Numbered from the stretch's first letter, positions 18,250-28,370 are shown. The stretch is 64,000 nucleotides of DNA from Paracidovorax wautersii (GCF_900113035.1 NZ_FONX01000005.1:62001-126000), one strand, 5' to 3'. Notes: generated by a model from the letters alone, not told the origin. Translations and numbers: made by a program.

Positions 18250-19404
18250 ATGACGACGCGACGACGAATGGGATATGGACTGGCCTGCGCAGCGGCGCTG
18301 GCGATGGCTGCCTGCAGCCCGGCCCAGGAGCCGGCGGCACCGCCGGAGCCGGTGCGCGTTTCCGCGCTGGTCCTGCAGCCGCAGGCGGTGACGGTGCACG
18401 AGGAGCTGCCCGGCCGCGTGGCCGCCCTGCGCTCGGCGGAGATCCGCGCCCAGGTGGGCGGCATCGTGCAGCGCCGCCTGTTCGAGCAGGGCGCGGACGT
18501 GGCTGCGGGCCAGCCGCTCTTTCAGATCAACGCCGCGCCTTTCAAGGCCGATGCGGACATGGCCGCAGCCGCGCTGCAGCGCAGCCAGGCCGCGTGGCGC
18601 CGGGCCGTGGCGCAGGCCGAGCGGCTCAAGCCGCTGATGCAGGCCGAGGCCGTGAGCCACCAGGAATACGAAGACGCCGTCGCGCAGCGCGAGCAGGCCG
18701 CAGCGGAAGTGGCGCAGGCCGAGGCCAGCCTGGCGCGCCGCCGGCTGGACCTGCGCTTCGCCCGCGTCGATGCGCCCATCGCCGGCCGCATCGACCAGGC
18801 CCTGGTCAGCGAGGGCGCGCTGGTGGGCGCGGCCGATGCCACGCCCATGGCCCGCATCCAGCAGATCGACAAGGTGTATGTGGACGTGCGCCAGCCCGCC
18901 GCAGCGCTGGAGGCGCTGCGGACGCTGGGCGCCAGCCCGCCCGTCACGCTGCTGCGCGCAGACGGCCGCCCGTACCCCATGCGCGGGCAGGTGCTGTTTT
19001 CCGCCATCAACGTGGACCCGGCCACGGGCGACGTGCTGCTGCGCATCCTGGTGGACAACCCCGGGCGATTGCTGCTGCCGGGCATGTTCGTGCGCGCGCA
19101 GCTGGTCAAGGGCCGCTACGAGCAGGCGCTGCTGGTGCCGCAGCAGGCCGTGAAGCGCTCCGCCGGCCAGGCGCAGGTGTGGACGGTGGAGAAGGGCGCC
19201 CAGGGCGACGTGGCCCGGCTGCTGCCCGTGCAGCTGGGCGAGGCCGTCGGCCAGAACTGGCGCGTGGTGGGCGGCCTGCAGGCCGGCCAGCGCGTGGTGG
19301 TGGAGGGCGCCGAGCGCCTTGCCGCCGGCACGGCCGTGGCGCCGCAGCCCTGGCATGCCCCCACCGTGGCCGCCTCGGAAAACGCAGCGACCGCGGCCCG
19401 CTGA
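18250..19404 (+). CDS. RND efflux periplasmic adaptor (membrane fusion protein)
   Basis: The 384-residue lipoprotein (lipobox AMAAC near residue 21) is of the HlyD/AcrA-MexA type. A lipoyl-like half (VHEELPGRVAALRSAEIRAQ) and an alpha-hairpin (AEAVSHQEYEDAVAQREQ) are followed by the second lipoyl half (LRFARVDAPIAGRIDQALV) and a beta-barrel. ATG 18250 is preceded by GAGAGGG. It should bridge the inner-membrane pump and the outer-membrane channel. It is the first gene of a four-gene operon. Confidence 0.93.
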   Translation: MTTRRRMGYGLACAAALAMAACSPAQEPAAPPEPVRVSALVLQPQAVTVHEELPGRVAALRSAEIRAQVGGIVQRRLFEQGADVAAGQPLFQINAAPFKADADMAAAALQRSQAAWRRAVAQAERLKPLMQAEAVSHQEYEDAVAQREQAAAEVAQAEASLARRRLDLRFARVDAPIAGRIDQALVSEGALVGAADATPMARIQQIDKVYVDVRQPAAALEALRTLGASPPVTLLRADGRPYPMRGQVLFSAINVDPATGDVLLRILVDNPGRLLLPGMFVRAQLVKGRYEQALLVPQQAVKRSAGQAQVWTVEKGAQGDVARLLPVQLGEAVGQNWRVVGGLQAGQRVVVEGAERLAAGTAVAPQPWHAPTVAASENAATAAR

Positions 19405-19428
19405 GGCCCCCCGAAGCAGGAAACCCCG

Positions 19429-22400
19429 ATGCCTCAATTCTTCATACGCCGGCCCGTCTTCGCCTGGGTGGTGGCCGCGTTCATCGTGCTGCTGGGCCTG
19501 ATCGCCTTGCCGCAGCTGCCCATCGCCCGCTACCCCTCGGTCGCGCCGCCGGCCGTCACCGTGTATGCGACCTATCCCGGCGCCACGCCGCAGGCCATGA
19601 ACGATTCGGTCGTGAGCCTGATCGAGCGCGAGCTCTCCAGCGTAAAGCATCTGCTGTATTTCGAGTCGTCGGTGGACACCTCCGGCTCCGCGCAGATCTC
19701 CGCCACCTTCAAGCCCGGCACCCAGCCCGAGCTGGCCCAGGTGGACGTGCAGAACCGCCTCAAGGCCATCGAGGCGCGGCTGCCCCAGGCCGTGCGCCAG
19801 AACGGGCTGAGCGTGGAATCTTCGACCTCCAGCTTCCTGATGATCGTGAGCCTGGTGTCCGACGACGGCCGCCACAGCGAGCTGGAGCTGAGCGACTACC
19901 TGGCCCGCCACGGCGTGGAGGAGCTGCGCCGCATCGAGGGCGTGGGCCGCGTGCAGCTCTTCGGCGCCGAGCAGGCCATGCGCATCTGGGTGGACCCGGC
20001 CAGGCTGCAGGGCTACGGGCTGTCGATGAGCGACCTTTCCACGGCGCTCGCGCAGCAGAACGCGCAGATCGCGCCCGGCCGCGTGGGCGATTCGCCCACC
20101 TTGCCCGGCCAGCGGGTGAGCATTCCGCTCACGGTGCAGGGCCAGCTGTCCACGCCCGAGCAGTTCGCGGCGGTGGTGCTGCGCTCGGGCCGCGACGGCT
20201 CCCGGGTGCTGCTGGGCGACATGGCGCGCGTGGAGCTGGGTGCGCAGTCCTACGGCTTCGCCACGCGGGACGACGGCCGGGCCTCGGCCGGCGCCGCCGT
20301 GCAGCTCTCGCCCGGCGCCAATGCGGTGCGCACGGCCGAGGCGGTGCAGGCCCGGCTGGCCGAGCTGGGCGCCACGCTGCCCGCCGGCATGCGCTACACC
20401 ACGCCGTTCGACACGGCTCCGTTCGTGAAGATCTCCATCGAGAAGGTGATCCAGACGCTGCTGGAGGCCATGGCGCTGGTGTTCATCGTGATGTACGTCT
20501 TCCTGCAGGACGTGCGCTACACGCTCATTCCCGCCATCGTCGCGCCCATCGCGCTGCTGGGCACCTTCGCGGTCATGCAGGTGGCGGGCTTTTCGATCAA
20601 CGTGCTGACCATGTTCGGCATGGTGCTGGCCATCGGCATCATCGTGGACGACGCCATCGTGGTGGTCGAGAACGTCGAGCGGCTGATGGCGGCCGAGGGC
20701 CTGGGCCCGCAGGAGGCCACGATCAAGGCCATGCGCGAGATCACGGGCGCGGTGGTGGGCATCACCCTGGTGCTCACGGCGGTGTTCATCCCCATGGCGT
20801 TCGCCAGCGGATCGGTGGGGGTCATCTACCAGCAGTTCGCGCTCTCCATGGCCACGTCCATCCTGTTCTCGGCCTTCCTGGCGCTCACGCTCACGCCCGC
20901 GCTGTGCGCCACGCTGCTCAAGCCCGTGCAGCCCGGCCACCATGAAAAGCGCGGCGTCTTCGGCCGCTTCAACCGGGGCTTCGCCCGCCTGACCGATCGC
21001 TACGGCGCGGGCGTGGGCGCGCTGCTGCGCCGGCCGGGTCGGGTGATGCTGGGCTTCGCCGCCATCTTGGCCGTGCTGGGCTGGGCCTTCCTGCGGCTGC
21101 CATCGGCCTTTCTGCCCGAGGAAGACCAGGGCTACTTCATGACCTCGTTCCAGCTGCCGGCCGATGCCACCATGGAGCGCACCTTGTCCGTGGTGAAGGA
21201 CTACGAGGCCTACGTGGCCGCGCGCCCCGGCATCGCCACCAACCAGACGGTGATCGGCTTCGGCTTCTCCGGCTCGGGGCCCAATTCGGCGCAGGCCTTC
21301 ACCATGCTCAAGGACTGGAACCAGCGGGATGGCGCCACGGCGCAGGACGAGGTCGCCCGCGCCCAGCACGCCATGCAGCGCGTGCGCGAAGGCGAGATCA
21401 TGGTGCTGATGCCGCCGGCCATCGACGAGCTGGGCACCTCGTCGGGCTTCACCCTGCGGCTGCTGGACCGTGCCGGCCAGGGTCAGGCGGCGCTGCTGGC
21501 CGCGCAGGCCCGGCTGATCGAGCTGGCGGCGCAGAGCAAGCTGCTGACCCAGGTCTATGCCGACGGGCTGCCCTCGGGCGCCAGCGTGCGGCTGGACATC
21601 GACCGGGGCAAGGCCGCAGCGCTGGGCGTGCCGTTCAGCGCCATCAGCGACACGCTCTCCGCGGCGCTGGGCTCGCTCTACGTGAACGACTTTCCCAACC
21701 GCGGGCGCATGCAGCAGGTCATCGTGCAGGCCGACGCCCCGGCGCGCATGCAGCTGCAGGATGTGCTGCAGCTGCCCGTGCCCGGCGCAGGCAGCGCCAT
21801 GGCCCGGCTGGGCGAGATGGTCACGCCCGTCTGGACCGAAACGCCGCTGCAGCTGGCGCGCTACCAGGGCTATCCGGCGGCGCGCATCACCGGCTCGGCG
21901 GCGCCGGGCGTCGCCAGCGGCGCGGCCATGGCCGAGATGGAGCGGCTCGCGCAGCAGCTGCCCAAGGGCTTCGCCATCGGCTGGACGGGCCAGTCGCTGC
22001 AGGAGAGGCAGTCGGCCGCGCAGGCGCCGCTGCTGCTGGCGCTGTCGATGCTGGTGGTGTTCCTGGTGCTGGCCGCGCTCTACGAGAGCTGGTCGATCCC
22101 CGCGGCCGTGATGCTCGTCGTGCCGCTGGGCCTGGTCGGCGCGGTGGCCGCCGTGCTGCTGCGCGGCATGCCCAACGACGTGTTCTTCAAGGTGGGGCTC
22201 ATCACCGTGATCGGCCTATCGGCCAAGAACGCGATTCTCATCGTCGAATTCGCCAAGCAGCTGCGCGAGCAGGGCCACGGCCTGGTCGATGCGGCCGTGA
22301 CGGCGGCGCGCCTGCGGCTGCGGCCCATCCTGATGACCTCGCTGGCCTTCGCGCTGGGCGTGGTGCCGCTGATGCTGGCCACGGGCGCCAGCCGCGAGAC

Positions 22401-22566
22401 GCAGCAGGCCATCGGCACGGGCGTGTTCGGCGGCATCGTCACCGCCACGGTGCTGGCCGTGTTCTTCGTGCCCGTCTTCTTCGTGCTGGTGGTGGGCTTG
22501 CAGGAACGCTGGGCGCGCAGGGCGGCCGCACCCCTGGCGCTGCCGGGTCCCGAGAAGGAGGCATGA
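19429..22566 (+). CDS. RND efflux pump, HAE1 family (AcrB/MexB/AdeB-like)
   Basis: The 1045-residue inner-membrane proton antiporter is of normal length for the family. Typical features are the N-terminus PQFFIRRPVFAWVVAAFIVL, two large periplasmic loops, and the TM4 proton-relay region GMVLAIGIIVDDAIVVVENV with adjacent Asp residues. Also visible are FLPEEDQGYF and the C-terminal GLITVIGLSAKNAILIVEFA. It probably exports amphiphilic drugs or metabolites. Spaced 24 nt from the adaptor gene; its stop overlaps the channel gene start (ATGA). Confidence 0.95.
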   Translation: MPQFFIRRPVFAWVVAAFIVLLGLIALPQLPIARYPSVAPPAVTVYATYPGATPQAMNDSVVSLIERELSSVKHLLYFESSVDTSGSAQISATFKPGTQPELAQVDVQNRLKAIEARLPQAVRQNGLSVESSTSSFLMIVSLVSDDGRHSELELSDYLARHGVEELRRIEGVGRVQLFGAEQAMRIWVDPARLQGYGLSMSDLSTALAQQNAQIAPGRVGDSPTLPGQRVSIPLTVQGQLSTPEQFAAVVLRSGRDGSRVLLGDMARVELGAQSYGFATRDDGRASAGAAVQLSPGANAVRTAEAVQARLAELGATLPAGMRYTTPFDTAPFVKISIEKVIQTLLEAMALVFIVMYVFLQDVRYTLIPAIVAPIALLGTFAVMQVAGFSINVLTMFGMVLAIGIIVDDAIVVVENVERLMAAEGLGPQEATIKAMREITGAVVGITLVLTAVFIPMAFASGSVGVIYQQFALSMATSILFSAFLALTLTPALCATLLKPVQPGHHEKRGVFGRFNRGFARLTDRYGAGVGALLRRPGRVMLGFAAILAVLGWAFLRLPSAFLPEEDQGYFMTSFQLPADATMERTLSVVKDYEAYVAARPGIATNQTVIGFGFSGSGPNSAQAFTMLKDWNQRDGATAQDEVARAQHAMQRVREGEIMVLMPPAIDELGTSSGFTLRLLDRAGQGQAALLAAQARLIELAAQSKLLTQVYADGLPSGASVRLDIDRGKAAALGVPFSAISDTLSAALGSLYVNDFPNRGRMQQVIVQADAPARMQLQDVLQLPVPGAGSAMARLGEMVTPVWTETPLQLARYQGYPAARITGSAAPGVASGAAMAEMERLAQQLPKGFAIGWTGQSLQERQSAAQAPLLLALSMLVVFLVLAALYESWSIPAAVMLVVPLGLVGAVAAVLLRGMPNDVFFKVGLITVIGLSAKNAILIVEFAKQLREQGHGLVDAAVTAARLRLRPILMTSLAFALGVVPLMLATGASRETQQAIGTGVFGGIVTATVLAVFFVPVFFVLVVGLQERWARRAAAPLALPGPEKEA

Positions 22567-24029
22567 CCATGCGCCGGATTGCTTGCCTTTCCCTTTCCGC
22601 GCTGCTGGCCTCGCTGGCGGGCTGCTCGCTCACGCCCGCCCTGCAGACCCCGCCACCGCCAGTGCCTGCGGCCTACGCCCAGGCCGGCGAGGCGCCGGGC
22701 CGGCTGCCCGCCGCCGATATCGGCTGGAAGACCATGTTCGGCGACCCGCGGCTGCAGCGCCTGATCGAACTGGCGCTGGAGCACAACAAGGATCTGCACC
22801 TGGCCGCGCTGAACGTGGAGGCCGTGGGCGCGCAATACCGCATCCAGCAATCGAACCAGTGGCCGCGCGTGGCGGCCGAGGCCTCCAGCACGCGCGAGCG
22901 GGGCGGGGCGGCCGGTCAGGGCGGCGGCACTGCGGGCACCGGGGCCGGCGTCGGCACGCGACACGCGGTGGGCCTGGGTATCAGCGCCTTCGAGATCGAC
23001 CTCTTCGGCCGCCTGCGCGCCTCTTCCGACGCGGCGCTGGCGCGCTACCTGGCCAGTGAACAGGGCCGGCTGGCGGCGCAGCTGGCGCTGGTGGGCGCGG
23101 TGGCCGATGCCTATTACGCCGAACGGCTCGCGCTGGAGCAGTCCCGCCTGGCCGAGCAGACCCTGGCGGACTGGGCGCAATCGCTGCGGCTCGTGCAGCT
23201 GCGGGCCCAGGCCGGCCAGCGCGGCGGGCTGGATCTGGCCCAGGCCGAGGGCCAGGTCGCCACGGCCCAGGCGGACTGGCAGGCGCGCCAGCGGGCCCAG
23301 GCCCAGGCCGGCAATGCCCTGCAACTGCTGGTCGGCATGCCCTCGCTGCCTGCCGATCTGCCCGAGGGCCTGACGCTGGCCGCGCCGGCGGTGCTCACGC
23401 GGTTGCCGGCGGGCCTGCCTTCGGATCTGCTGCAGGTACGGCCCGACATCGCCCAGGCCGAGCAGCTGCTGCGGGCCGCCAATGCCGACATCGGCGCGGC
23501 GCGCGCCGCGTTCTTCCCGCAGCTATCGCTCACCGCGTCGCTGGGCTTCGCGAGCCCCACGCTGGGCGGGCTGTTCGATGCCGGCTCGCGCAGCTGGCGC
23601 TTCGCTCCGCAGATCAGCCAGCCGCTGTTCCAGGCAGGGCGGCTGCGCGGCGAGCTGCGGCTGGCCGAGGTGCGCAAGTCCGAAGCCGTCGTCGCCTATG
23701 AAAAGGCCATCCAGGCCGCCTTCCGCGAGGTGGCGGACGGGCTGGCGGGCAGCGCGACCTACCGGCAGCAGATCGAGGCGCAGTCGCAGGTGCTGCGCAG
23801 CGCCGAGCGCCGGCTGGCGCTGTCGGACCTGCGCTACCGCGCCGGCCTGGACGGCCGGCTCGAACTGCTGGACGCCCAGCGCCAGGGCTATGCCGCCCGG
23901 CAGACGCTGCTGGAGCTGCGGCGCGCCGAGATCGGCAATGCCGTCGCGCTCTACAAGGCGCTGGGTGGCGGCCTGTCCGACCAGGCCGCCGATCTCCAGC
24001 GCGGCCCGCTTGCGGGGCGCACGCCATGA
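22563..24029 (+). CDS. RND outer-membrane channel lipoprotein (OprM/NodT family)
   Basis: The 488-residue TolC-like factor has a lipobox LAGC near residue 20. The two repeated outer-membrane-efflux domains each contain long helices (LIELALEHNKDLHLAALNVE; QAEQLLRAANADIGAARAAF) and the LRYRAGLDGRLELLDAQR segment typical of the second repeat. It should form the trimeric exit duct. Start and stop both overlap neighbours by four bases (ATGA), so the operon is tightly coupled. Confidence 0.93.
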   Translation: MTMRRIACLSLSALLASLAGCSLTPALQTPPPPVPAAYAQAGEAPGRLPAADIGWKTMFGDPRLQRLIELALEHNKDLHLAALNVEAVGAQYRIQQSNQWPRVAAEASSTRERGGAAGQGGGTAGTGAGVGTRHAVGLGISAFEIDLFGRLRASSDAALARYLASEQGRLAAQLALVGAVADAYYAERLALEQSRLAEQTLADWAQSLRLVQLRAQAGQRGGLDLAQAEGQVATAQADWQARQRAQAQAGNALQLLVGMPSLPADLPEGLTLAAPAVLTRLPAGLPSDLLQVRPDIAQAEQLLRAANADIGAARAAFFPQLSLTASLGFASPTLGGLFDAGSRSWRFAPQISQPLFQAGRLRGELRLAEVRKSEAVVAYEKAIQAAFREVADGLAGSATYRQQIEAQSQVLRSAERRLALSDLRYRAGLDGRLELLDAQRQGYAARQTLLELRRAEIGNAVALYKALGGGLSDQAADLQRGPLAGRTP

Positions 24030-25297
24030 CGGTGCCGCTGCCGGCGCAGGGCGCCGCGCCGCCCGAGGCGCCCGATCCGGGGCCGGGCTGGGCATGGCGC
24101 TTCGGCCTGGTCTTCGGCGGCCAGGCGTTCTCGCTGATCGGCTCGGCGCTCAGCCAGTTCGTGCTGCTGTGGTGGATCACGGACACCACGGGCAGCGTTG
24201 CCTCGCTGGCCTTCGCGGGCCTGGCGGCGCTGCTGCCCCAGGCGTTGCTGAGCCCGCTGGGCGGCACGCTGGCCGACCGCTGGAGCCGGCGCCTGCTGAT
24301 GATCGCGGCGGATGCGGTGAGCGCGCTCTGCATGTGCGTGCTGATCGCGCTGTTCCTCAGCGGCCGCATCGAGCTCTGGCATGCCTATTCGATGATGGCG
24401 GTGCGCAGCGCCATGCAGGCCTTCCAGCTGCCGGCCGCCTCGGCCAGCGTCGCCATGCTGGTGCCCCGGCACTTCCTGCCGCGTGCGGCAGGGCTCAATC
24501 AGATGATGCAGAGTCTCACGCTGGTGGCGGCTGCGCCGCTGGGCGCGCTGGCGGTCTCGCTGCTGCCCATGGGCTGGGCCCTGGGCATCGACGTGGTCAC
24601 CGTGGTGCTGGGCATCACGCCGCTGCTGTTCCTGCGCATACCGCAGCCCCGCCGGGCGCCGGGTGCGCCCACCGGCATCGGGCATGAGCTGCGCGAAGGC
24701 GTGCAGACCGTGTGGCGGTCGCCCGGACTGCGGCGGCTCTATGCGCTGCTGGGCGCGGCCATGCTGGTGGTGATGCCCACCTTCACCCTGGTGCCCTTGC
24801 TGGTCAAGACGCACTTCGGTGGGGGCGCGATGGACGTGGCCTGGATGGAGGGCCTGGCCGGCGGGGGCATGGTGCTGGGCGGCCTGCTGGTGGCGGCGGT
24901 GGCGCCGCGCCGGCAGATGCCCTGGGTGCTCTGGGGGCTGGCGCTGTCGTGCCTGGCCATGGCGCTCACCGCGCTGGCGCCGAGCCGGCTGTTCGCGGTG
25001 GCCGTGCTGTGGTGGACGGTGAGCGGCATCGCCTTCGCGCTGGGCCATGCGCCGCTCACCGCGCTGCTGCAGACCATCGTGCCGCATCAGCTGCAGGGGC
25101 GTGTGCTCTCGCTGCTGCACATGGTCGAGGGACTGGCGTCGCCCCTGGGGCTGGCGCTGGCCTCGCCGCTGGGCGAATGGCTGGGCGTGCGCTGGCTGTT
25201 CGTGGTCACGGGCACGCTGGGCACGGTGGTCATCCTGGCGGGTTTCCTGTCAAGGCCCTTGATGCGGCTCGAAGACGGCGAGGCGGCGCGGGAGTGA
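24026..25297 (+). CDS. MFS transporter coupled to the RND operon
   Basis: The 423-residue protein has about twelve hydrophobic segments and an MFS loop 2-3 signature (GGTLADRWSRR). It resembles MefA- or enterobactin-exporter-like drug:proton antiporters. Translation is coupled to the outer-membrane channel gene by ATGA. Its role next to a complete tripartite pump is uncertain; it could deliver substrate to the periplasm for the RND complex. Substrate unknown. Confidence 0.88.
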   Translation: MTVPLPAQGAAPPEAPDPGPGWAWRFGLVFGGQAFSLIGSALSQFVLLWWITDTTGSVASLAFAGLAALLPQALLSPLGGTLADRWSRRLLMIAADAVSALCMCVLIALFLSGRIELWHAYSMMAVRSAMQAFQLPAASASVAMLVPRHFLPRAAGLNQMMQSLTLVAAAPLGALAVSLLPMGWALGIDVVTVVLGITPLLFLRIPQPRRAPGAPTGIGHELREGVQTVWRSPGLRRLYALLGAAMLVVMPTFTLVPLLVKTHFGGGAMDVAWMEGLAGGGMVLGGLLVAAVAPRRQMPWVLWGLALSCLAMALTALAPSRLFAVAVLWWTVSGIAFALGHAPLTALLQTIVPHQLQGRVLSLLHMVEGLASPLGLALASPLGEWLGVRWLFVVTGTLGTVVILAGFLSRPLMRLEDGEAARE

Positions 25298-25440
25298 CGT
25301 GAAGCCGGCTGCGAGCGGTTGTCCGCATGCCGGAGTCGTGGAGAATGGCAGCCATCGCCGGCAGCATTGCAGTGCCGGCTTCTGGCTCTTGCTGCGCCTT
25401 CAGGCAGCATGTCTTTCACGGTCTCCTCACGCTCCCGCCA

Positions 25441-26181
25441 ATGAACAGCCTGCGCCGAATGCTCGATGTCCTGGATCTTTTTCGCCCCGATCAGCCCGTG
25501 ATCGACGTGGAAACCATCTGCAAGGAACTGGGCTACACCTCGGCCAGCGCCTACCGCTACCTGCGCGAGCTGGGCGACGTGGGCCTGCTGGTGCGCCTCT
25601 CGCGGGGCTATGCGCTTGGGCCGCGCATCATCGCGCTGGAGCACCAGATGAGCGCCTACGACCCGGTGCTGGTGCGCGGGCGCGACCTGGTGGACAAGCT
25701 GGTGGCCGAAACCGGGCTCGATGCGCTGATCAGCGAGTGGTATGGCGACTCGGTCGTGACCGTGCTGGTGCAGCGCGGCCCCGACGGCGGGCCGGCCGGC
25801 GGCGGCCGGGGGCGGCCCATCGACCTCTTCCACAGCGCCACGGCGAAGGTGGTGCTGGCCTATCTGCTGCCGCGCCAGATCCGCCGCATCTACGACGCCC
25901 ACGCCTTCCGCCCCGAGCTGCAGCACCTGGGGCTGGAGTGGAAGCAGTTCTCCAAGAGCCTGCTGGCCATCCGCAAGCTGGGCTACTGCATCAGCGAAAG
26001 CGAGCTGCACCCCGGCCGCTCGGGCCTGGCCGCGCCCATCTTCGACGAGAAGCAGCGCGTGCTGGGCAGCATCACGCTGGTGGGGCGCAGCGAGCGCTTC
26101 AAGGCCTTCCAGGAGTCCTTCCTCTGCAAGCTGGTCGTCGATGCGGCGAACGAGCTGACGGCGCGCATCGCCCAGCAGTAG
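25441..26181 (+). CDS. IclR-family transcriptional regulator
   Basis: The 246-residue protein has an N-terminal winged helix (MNSLRRMLDVLDLF, YTSASAYRYLRELGDVGLL) and a C-terminal effector domain (DLFHSATAKVVLAYLLP, LRKAC-like HPGRSGLAAPIFD) as in IclR regulators of catabolic operons. ATG 25441 matches the family start; the Shine-Dalgarno is weak. It lies 4.9 kb upstream of the twelve-gene catabolic run, with the chemoreceptor and aminotransferase genes between, and is the nearest candidate regulator for that run. Confidence 0.88.
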   Translation: MNSLRRMLDVLDLFRPDQPVIDVETICKELGYTSASAYRYLRELGDVGLLVRLSRGYALGPRIIALEHQMSAYDPVLVRGRDLVDKLVAETGLDALISEWYGDSVVTVLVQRGPDGGPAGGGRGRPIDLFHSATAKVVLAYLLPRQIRRIYDAHAFRPELQHLGLEWKQFSKSLLAIRKLGYCISESELHPGRSGLAAPIFDEKQRVLGSITLVGRSERFKAFQESFLCKLVVDAANELTARIAQQ

Positions 26182-26229
26182 GGCGGCGCGCTGCGATGGA
26201 GGGCGCCCCGGCGGGCGCTGTGCGGGAGA

Positions 26230-26271
26230 TGCCGAAATCGGCTACTGCCCTGGCCAACACGGGGATAGGCT
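26230..26271 (+). promoter_or_regulatory. XylS-type site and -10 upstream of the chemoreceptor gene
   Basis: TGCCGAAATCGGCTA (26230-26244) fits TGCN-N6-GGNTA. TAGGCT (26266-26271) follows after exactly 21 nt as a -10-like element. It lies about 140 nt ahead of the chemoreceptor start. It belongs to the five-site family described under findings. Confidence 0.45.
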
Positions 26272-26338
26272 GATCCGGGAGAGGCCAGGACAGTCGGGAT
26301 GCCCCCCGCGGGCCGCTTCGCCATGGCGGCCCCGGAAG

Positions 26339-26372
26339 AGCCCGGTGCGCCTTGCGCATCCACCGGGCTTTT
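26339..26372 (+). terminator. Hairpin with T-run just before the chemoreceptor gene
   Basis: AGCCCGGTG (26339-26347) pairs with CACCGGGCT (26361-26369) over 9 bp with a 13-nt loop, followed by TTTT. It could terminate the IclR gene transcript. If the promoter at 26266 is used, it lies in the chemoreceptor leader, 13 nt before the GTG start, and could act as an attenuator. Confidence 0.5.
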
Positions 26373-26385
26373 CGAGGACTCCATC

Positions 26386-28329
26386 GTGCACCCCAGAAGA
26401 CTCAGCCTGCGCCTGCAGGTGCTGCTTGCCACTTTCGCGCTGGTCGGCGCGGGCTTTCTCGCCACGGTGGCGCTGCTGACCCAGCAGGCCAGCCAGGCCC
26501 AGCGCGACACCGCGCTGATGTACGCCGAGCAGCTGGCCCGCGCCGAGGCCGACCGGCTGGGCCGGCCCTTCAACCAGGCGCTGCAGACGCTGCGGGCGAC
26601 GGCCCAGTCGCTGGGCGGCCTGCGGGCCGCGCGCAAGCCCGACCGGGACATCGCCAACGCCCAACTGCGCGCCGTGCTGGAAGGCAACCCCACGCTGCTG
26701 GGCCTTTCCACCACCTGGGAGCCCAATGCCTTCGACGGCCGCGATGCCGAGTTCGCCAACACCCCAGGCCACGACCGCAGCGGGCGCTTCGTGCCCTACT
26801 GGTACCGCAGCGGGGGCACTTTCCACCTGGAGCCCACCAAGGGCTACGACGAGCCCGGTGCGGGCGACTTCTACCTGGAAGCCGTGCGCACGGGCGAGGA
26901 GATGTTCTTCGACCCCTACGACTACGAGATCGGCGGCACGAAGGTGCGGGTCACCAGCGTGTCTGTGCCGATCCGCGTGGCGGGGCAGGTCGTCGGCGTG
27001 GCCGGCCTGGACATCGCCGTGGCCGACGTGCAGGCCGCCGTGGCGGCCATCCGCCTCTACGGCAGCGGCTACGCCACCCTGGTCTCGCATGCCGGCGAGA
27101 TCATCGGCGACCCGCACCGCGAACTCCTGGGGCAGGACGTGGAGGCGGGCGGCATGCAGGCCGGCGCCAAGGCCGCCATCCAGGCCGGCCAGCCGCTCAC
27201 CGTGCGCTGGACCGATCCCGCCACCGGCCAGGCCATGACCCGCATCTACGCCCCGCTGCGCGTGGGCGACACCCGCACCCCCTGGTCGCTGGCGGTGACG
27301 GTGCCCGACGACGAACTGCTCGCGCCCGTCGTCCGGCTGCGGCACGTGGCGCTGGTGCTGGCCCTGGCGAGCCTGGTGGTGGTGATGGCCGGCCTCGCCT
27401 GGCTGCTGGAGCGGCTGGTGCTGCGGCCGCTGGGCGGCGAGCCCGCCCGCGCCGTGGCGCTGGCGCAGAGCGTGGCGGCCGGCGACCTGACCACCGTGGT
27501 GCCGGTGCGCGCCGGCGACGAGGCGAGCCTGATGGCCGCGCTGGCCGCCATGCAGCGGCGCCTGACCGAGCTGGTGGCGGGGGTGCGCGAACAGGCGCAG
27601 ACCGTGTCGCTCACCTCCAGCCAGATCGCCGACGGCAACCAGGATCTTTCCTCGCGCACGGAGGAGCAGGCCAGCGCCCTGCAGCAGACGGCGGCCTCGG
27701 TCGAGCAGTGGAGCACGGCCGTGCGGCAGAACGCCGACAGCGCGCGCCATGCCAGCGAACTGGCGGCCGAGACGGCGGAATTCGCCGTCGATGGCGGGCG
27801 GCTGGTGGGCGAGGTCGTCACGACCATGGGCGACATCGACGGCGCCTCGCGCCGGATCGCCGACATCACCGGCGTCATCGACGGGCTGGCGTTCCAGACC
27901 AATCTGCTGGCGCTGAACGCGGCGGTGGAGGCGGCCCGTGCGGGTGAGCAGGGACGGGGCTTTTCCGTGGTCGCCCAGGAGGTGCGCGCGCTCGCGCAGC
28001 GCTCGGCCGTGGCGGCGCGGGACATCAAGGGCCTCATCGCCGAATCGGTGCGCCAGGCGGAGGCCGGCAGCCAGCGCGCCGCGCAGGCCGGCCAGGCCAT
28101 GCAGACCATGGTCCAGCGCATCCAGGAGGTATCGCGCATCGCGCACGAGATCAGCACGGCGACCGCGCAGCAGAGCGCGGGCATCGGCGAGCTGAGCCAG
28201 GCCATCGGCACGATGGACCAGGTCACCCAGCAGAACGCGGCCCTGGTGGAAGAGGCGGCCGCGGCCACCGAAGCGCTCAAGTCGCAGGCCGGGCAGATGG
28301 AGCAGGCGGTGCTCGTTTTCAGGCTCTGA
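26386..28329 (+). CDS. Methyl-accepting chemotaxis protein with double-Cache sensor
   Basis: The 647-residue receptor starts with TM1 (about residues 8-32), followed by a periplasmic dCache-like domain with [22 protein letters not shown] and [11 protein letters not shown]2 (about 310-335) leads to HAMP and a signalling domain with the hairpin tip [31 protein letters not shown]. The chain ends ...VLVFRL with no CheR-docking pentapeptide. I chose GTG 26386 because GAGGA precedes it and the TM segment then starts properly; an upstream ATG at 26299 would add a non-signal-like extension. dCache receptors of this type commonly sense amino acids, amines or organic acids; the adjacent aminotransferase would fit an amine or amino-acid ligand, which is inference. 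Confidence 0.92.
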   Translation: MHPRRLSLRLQVLLATFALVGAGFLATVALLTQQASQAQRDTALMYAEQLARAEADRLGRPFNQALQTLRATAQSLGGLRAARKPDRDIANAQLRAVLEGNPTLLGLSTTWEPNAFDGRDAEFANTPGHDRSGRFVPYWYRSGGTFHLEPTKGYDEPGAGDFYLEAVRTGEEMFFDPYDYEIGGTKVRVTSVSVPIRVAGQVVGVAGLDIAVADVQAAVAAIRLYGSGYATLVSHAGEIIGDPHRELLGQDVEAGGMQAGAKAAIQAGQPLTVRWTDPATGQAMTRIYAPLRVGDTRTPWSLAVTVPDDELLAPVVRLRHVALVLALASLVVVMAGLAWLLERLVLRPLGGEPARAVALAQSVAAGDLTTVVPVRAGDEASLMAALAAMQRRLTELVAGVREQAQTVSLTSSQIADGNQDLSSRTEEQASALQQTAASVEQWSTAVRQNADSARHASELAAETAEFAVDGGRLVGEVVTTMGDIDGASRRIADITGVIDGLAFQTNLLALNAAVEAARAGEQGRGFSVVAQEVRALAQRSAVAARDIKGLIAESVRQAEAGSQRAAQAGQAMQTMVQRIQEVSRIAHEISTATAQQSAGIGELSQAIGTMDQVTQQNAALVEEAAAATEALKSQAGQMEQAVLVFRL

Positions 28330-28370
28330 AGAGCCTTCCGCAGGGGTGGCTTGCGGCCCTGCCGACCCCT

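Noticed and set aside
18072..21369. Very long open frames on both strands over the efflux genes (over 900 codons)
   Set aside because: They overlap clear RND genes in other frames and encode Arg/Ala/Pro/His-rich, domain-free peptides, as expected for shadows in high-GC DNA.
26231..26244. GCCGAAAT as a FliA (sigma-28) -10 element for the chemoreceptor gene
   Set aside because: No TAAA-type -35 lies at the right distance, and the match to GCCGATAA is poor; the XylS-type reading with a TAGGCT -10 explains more.
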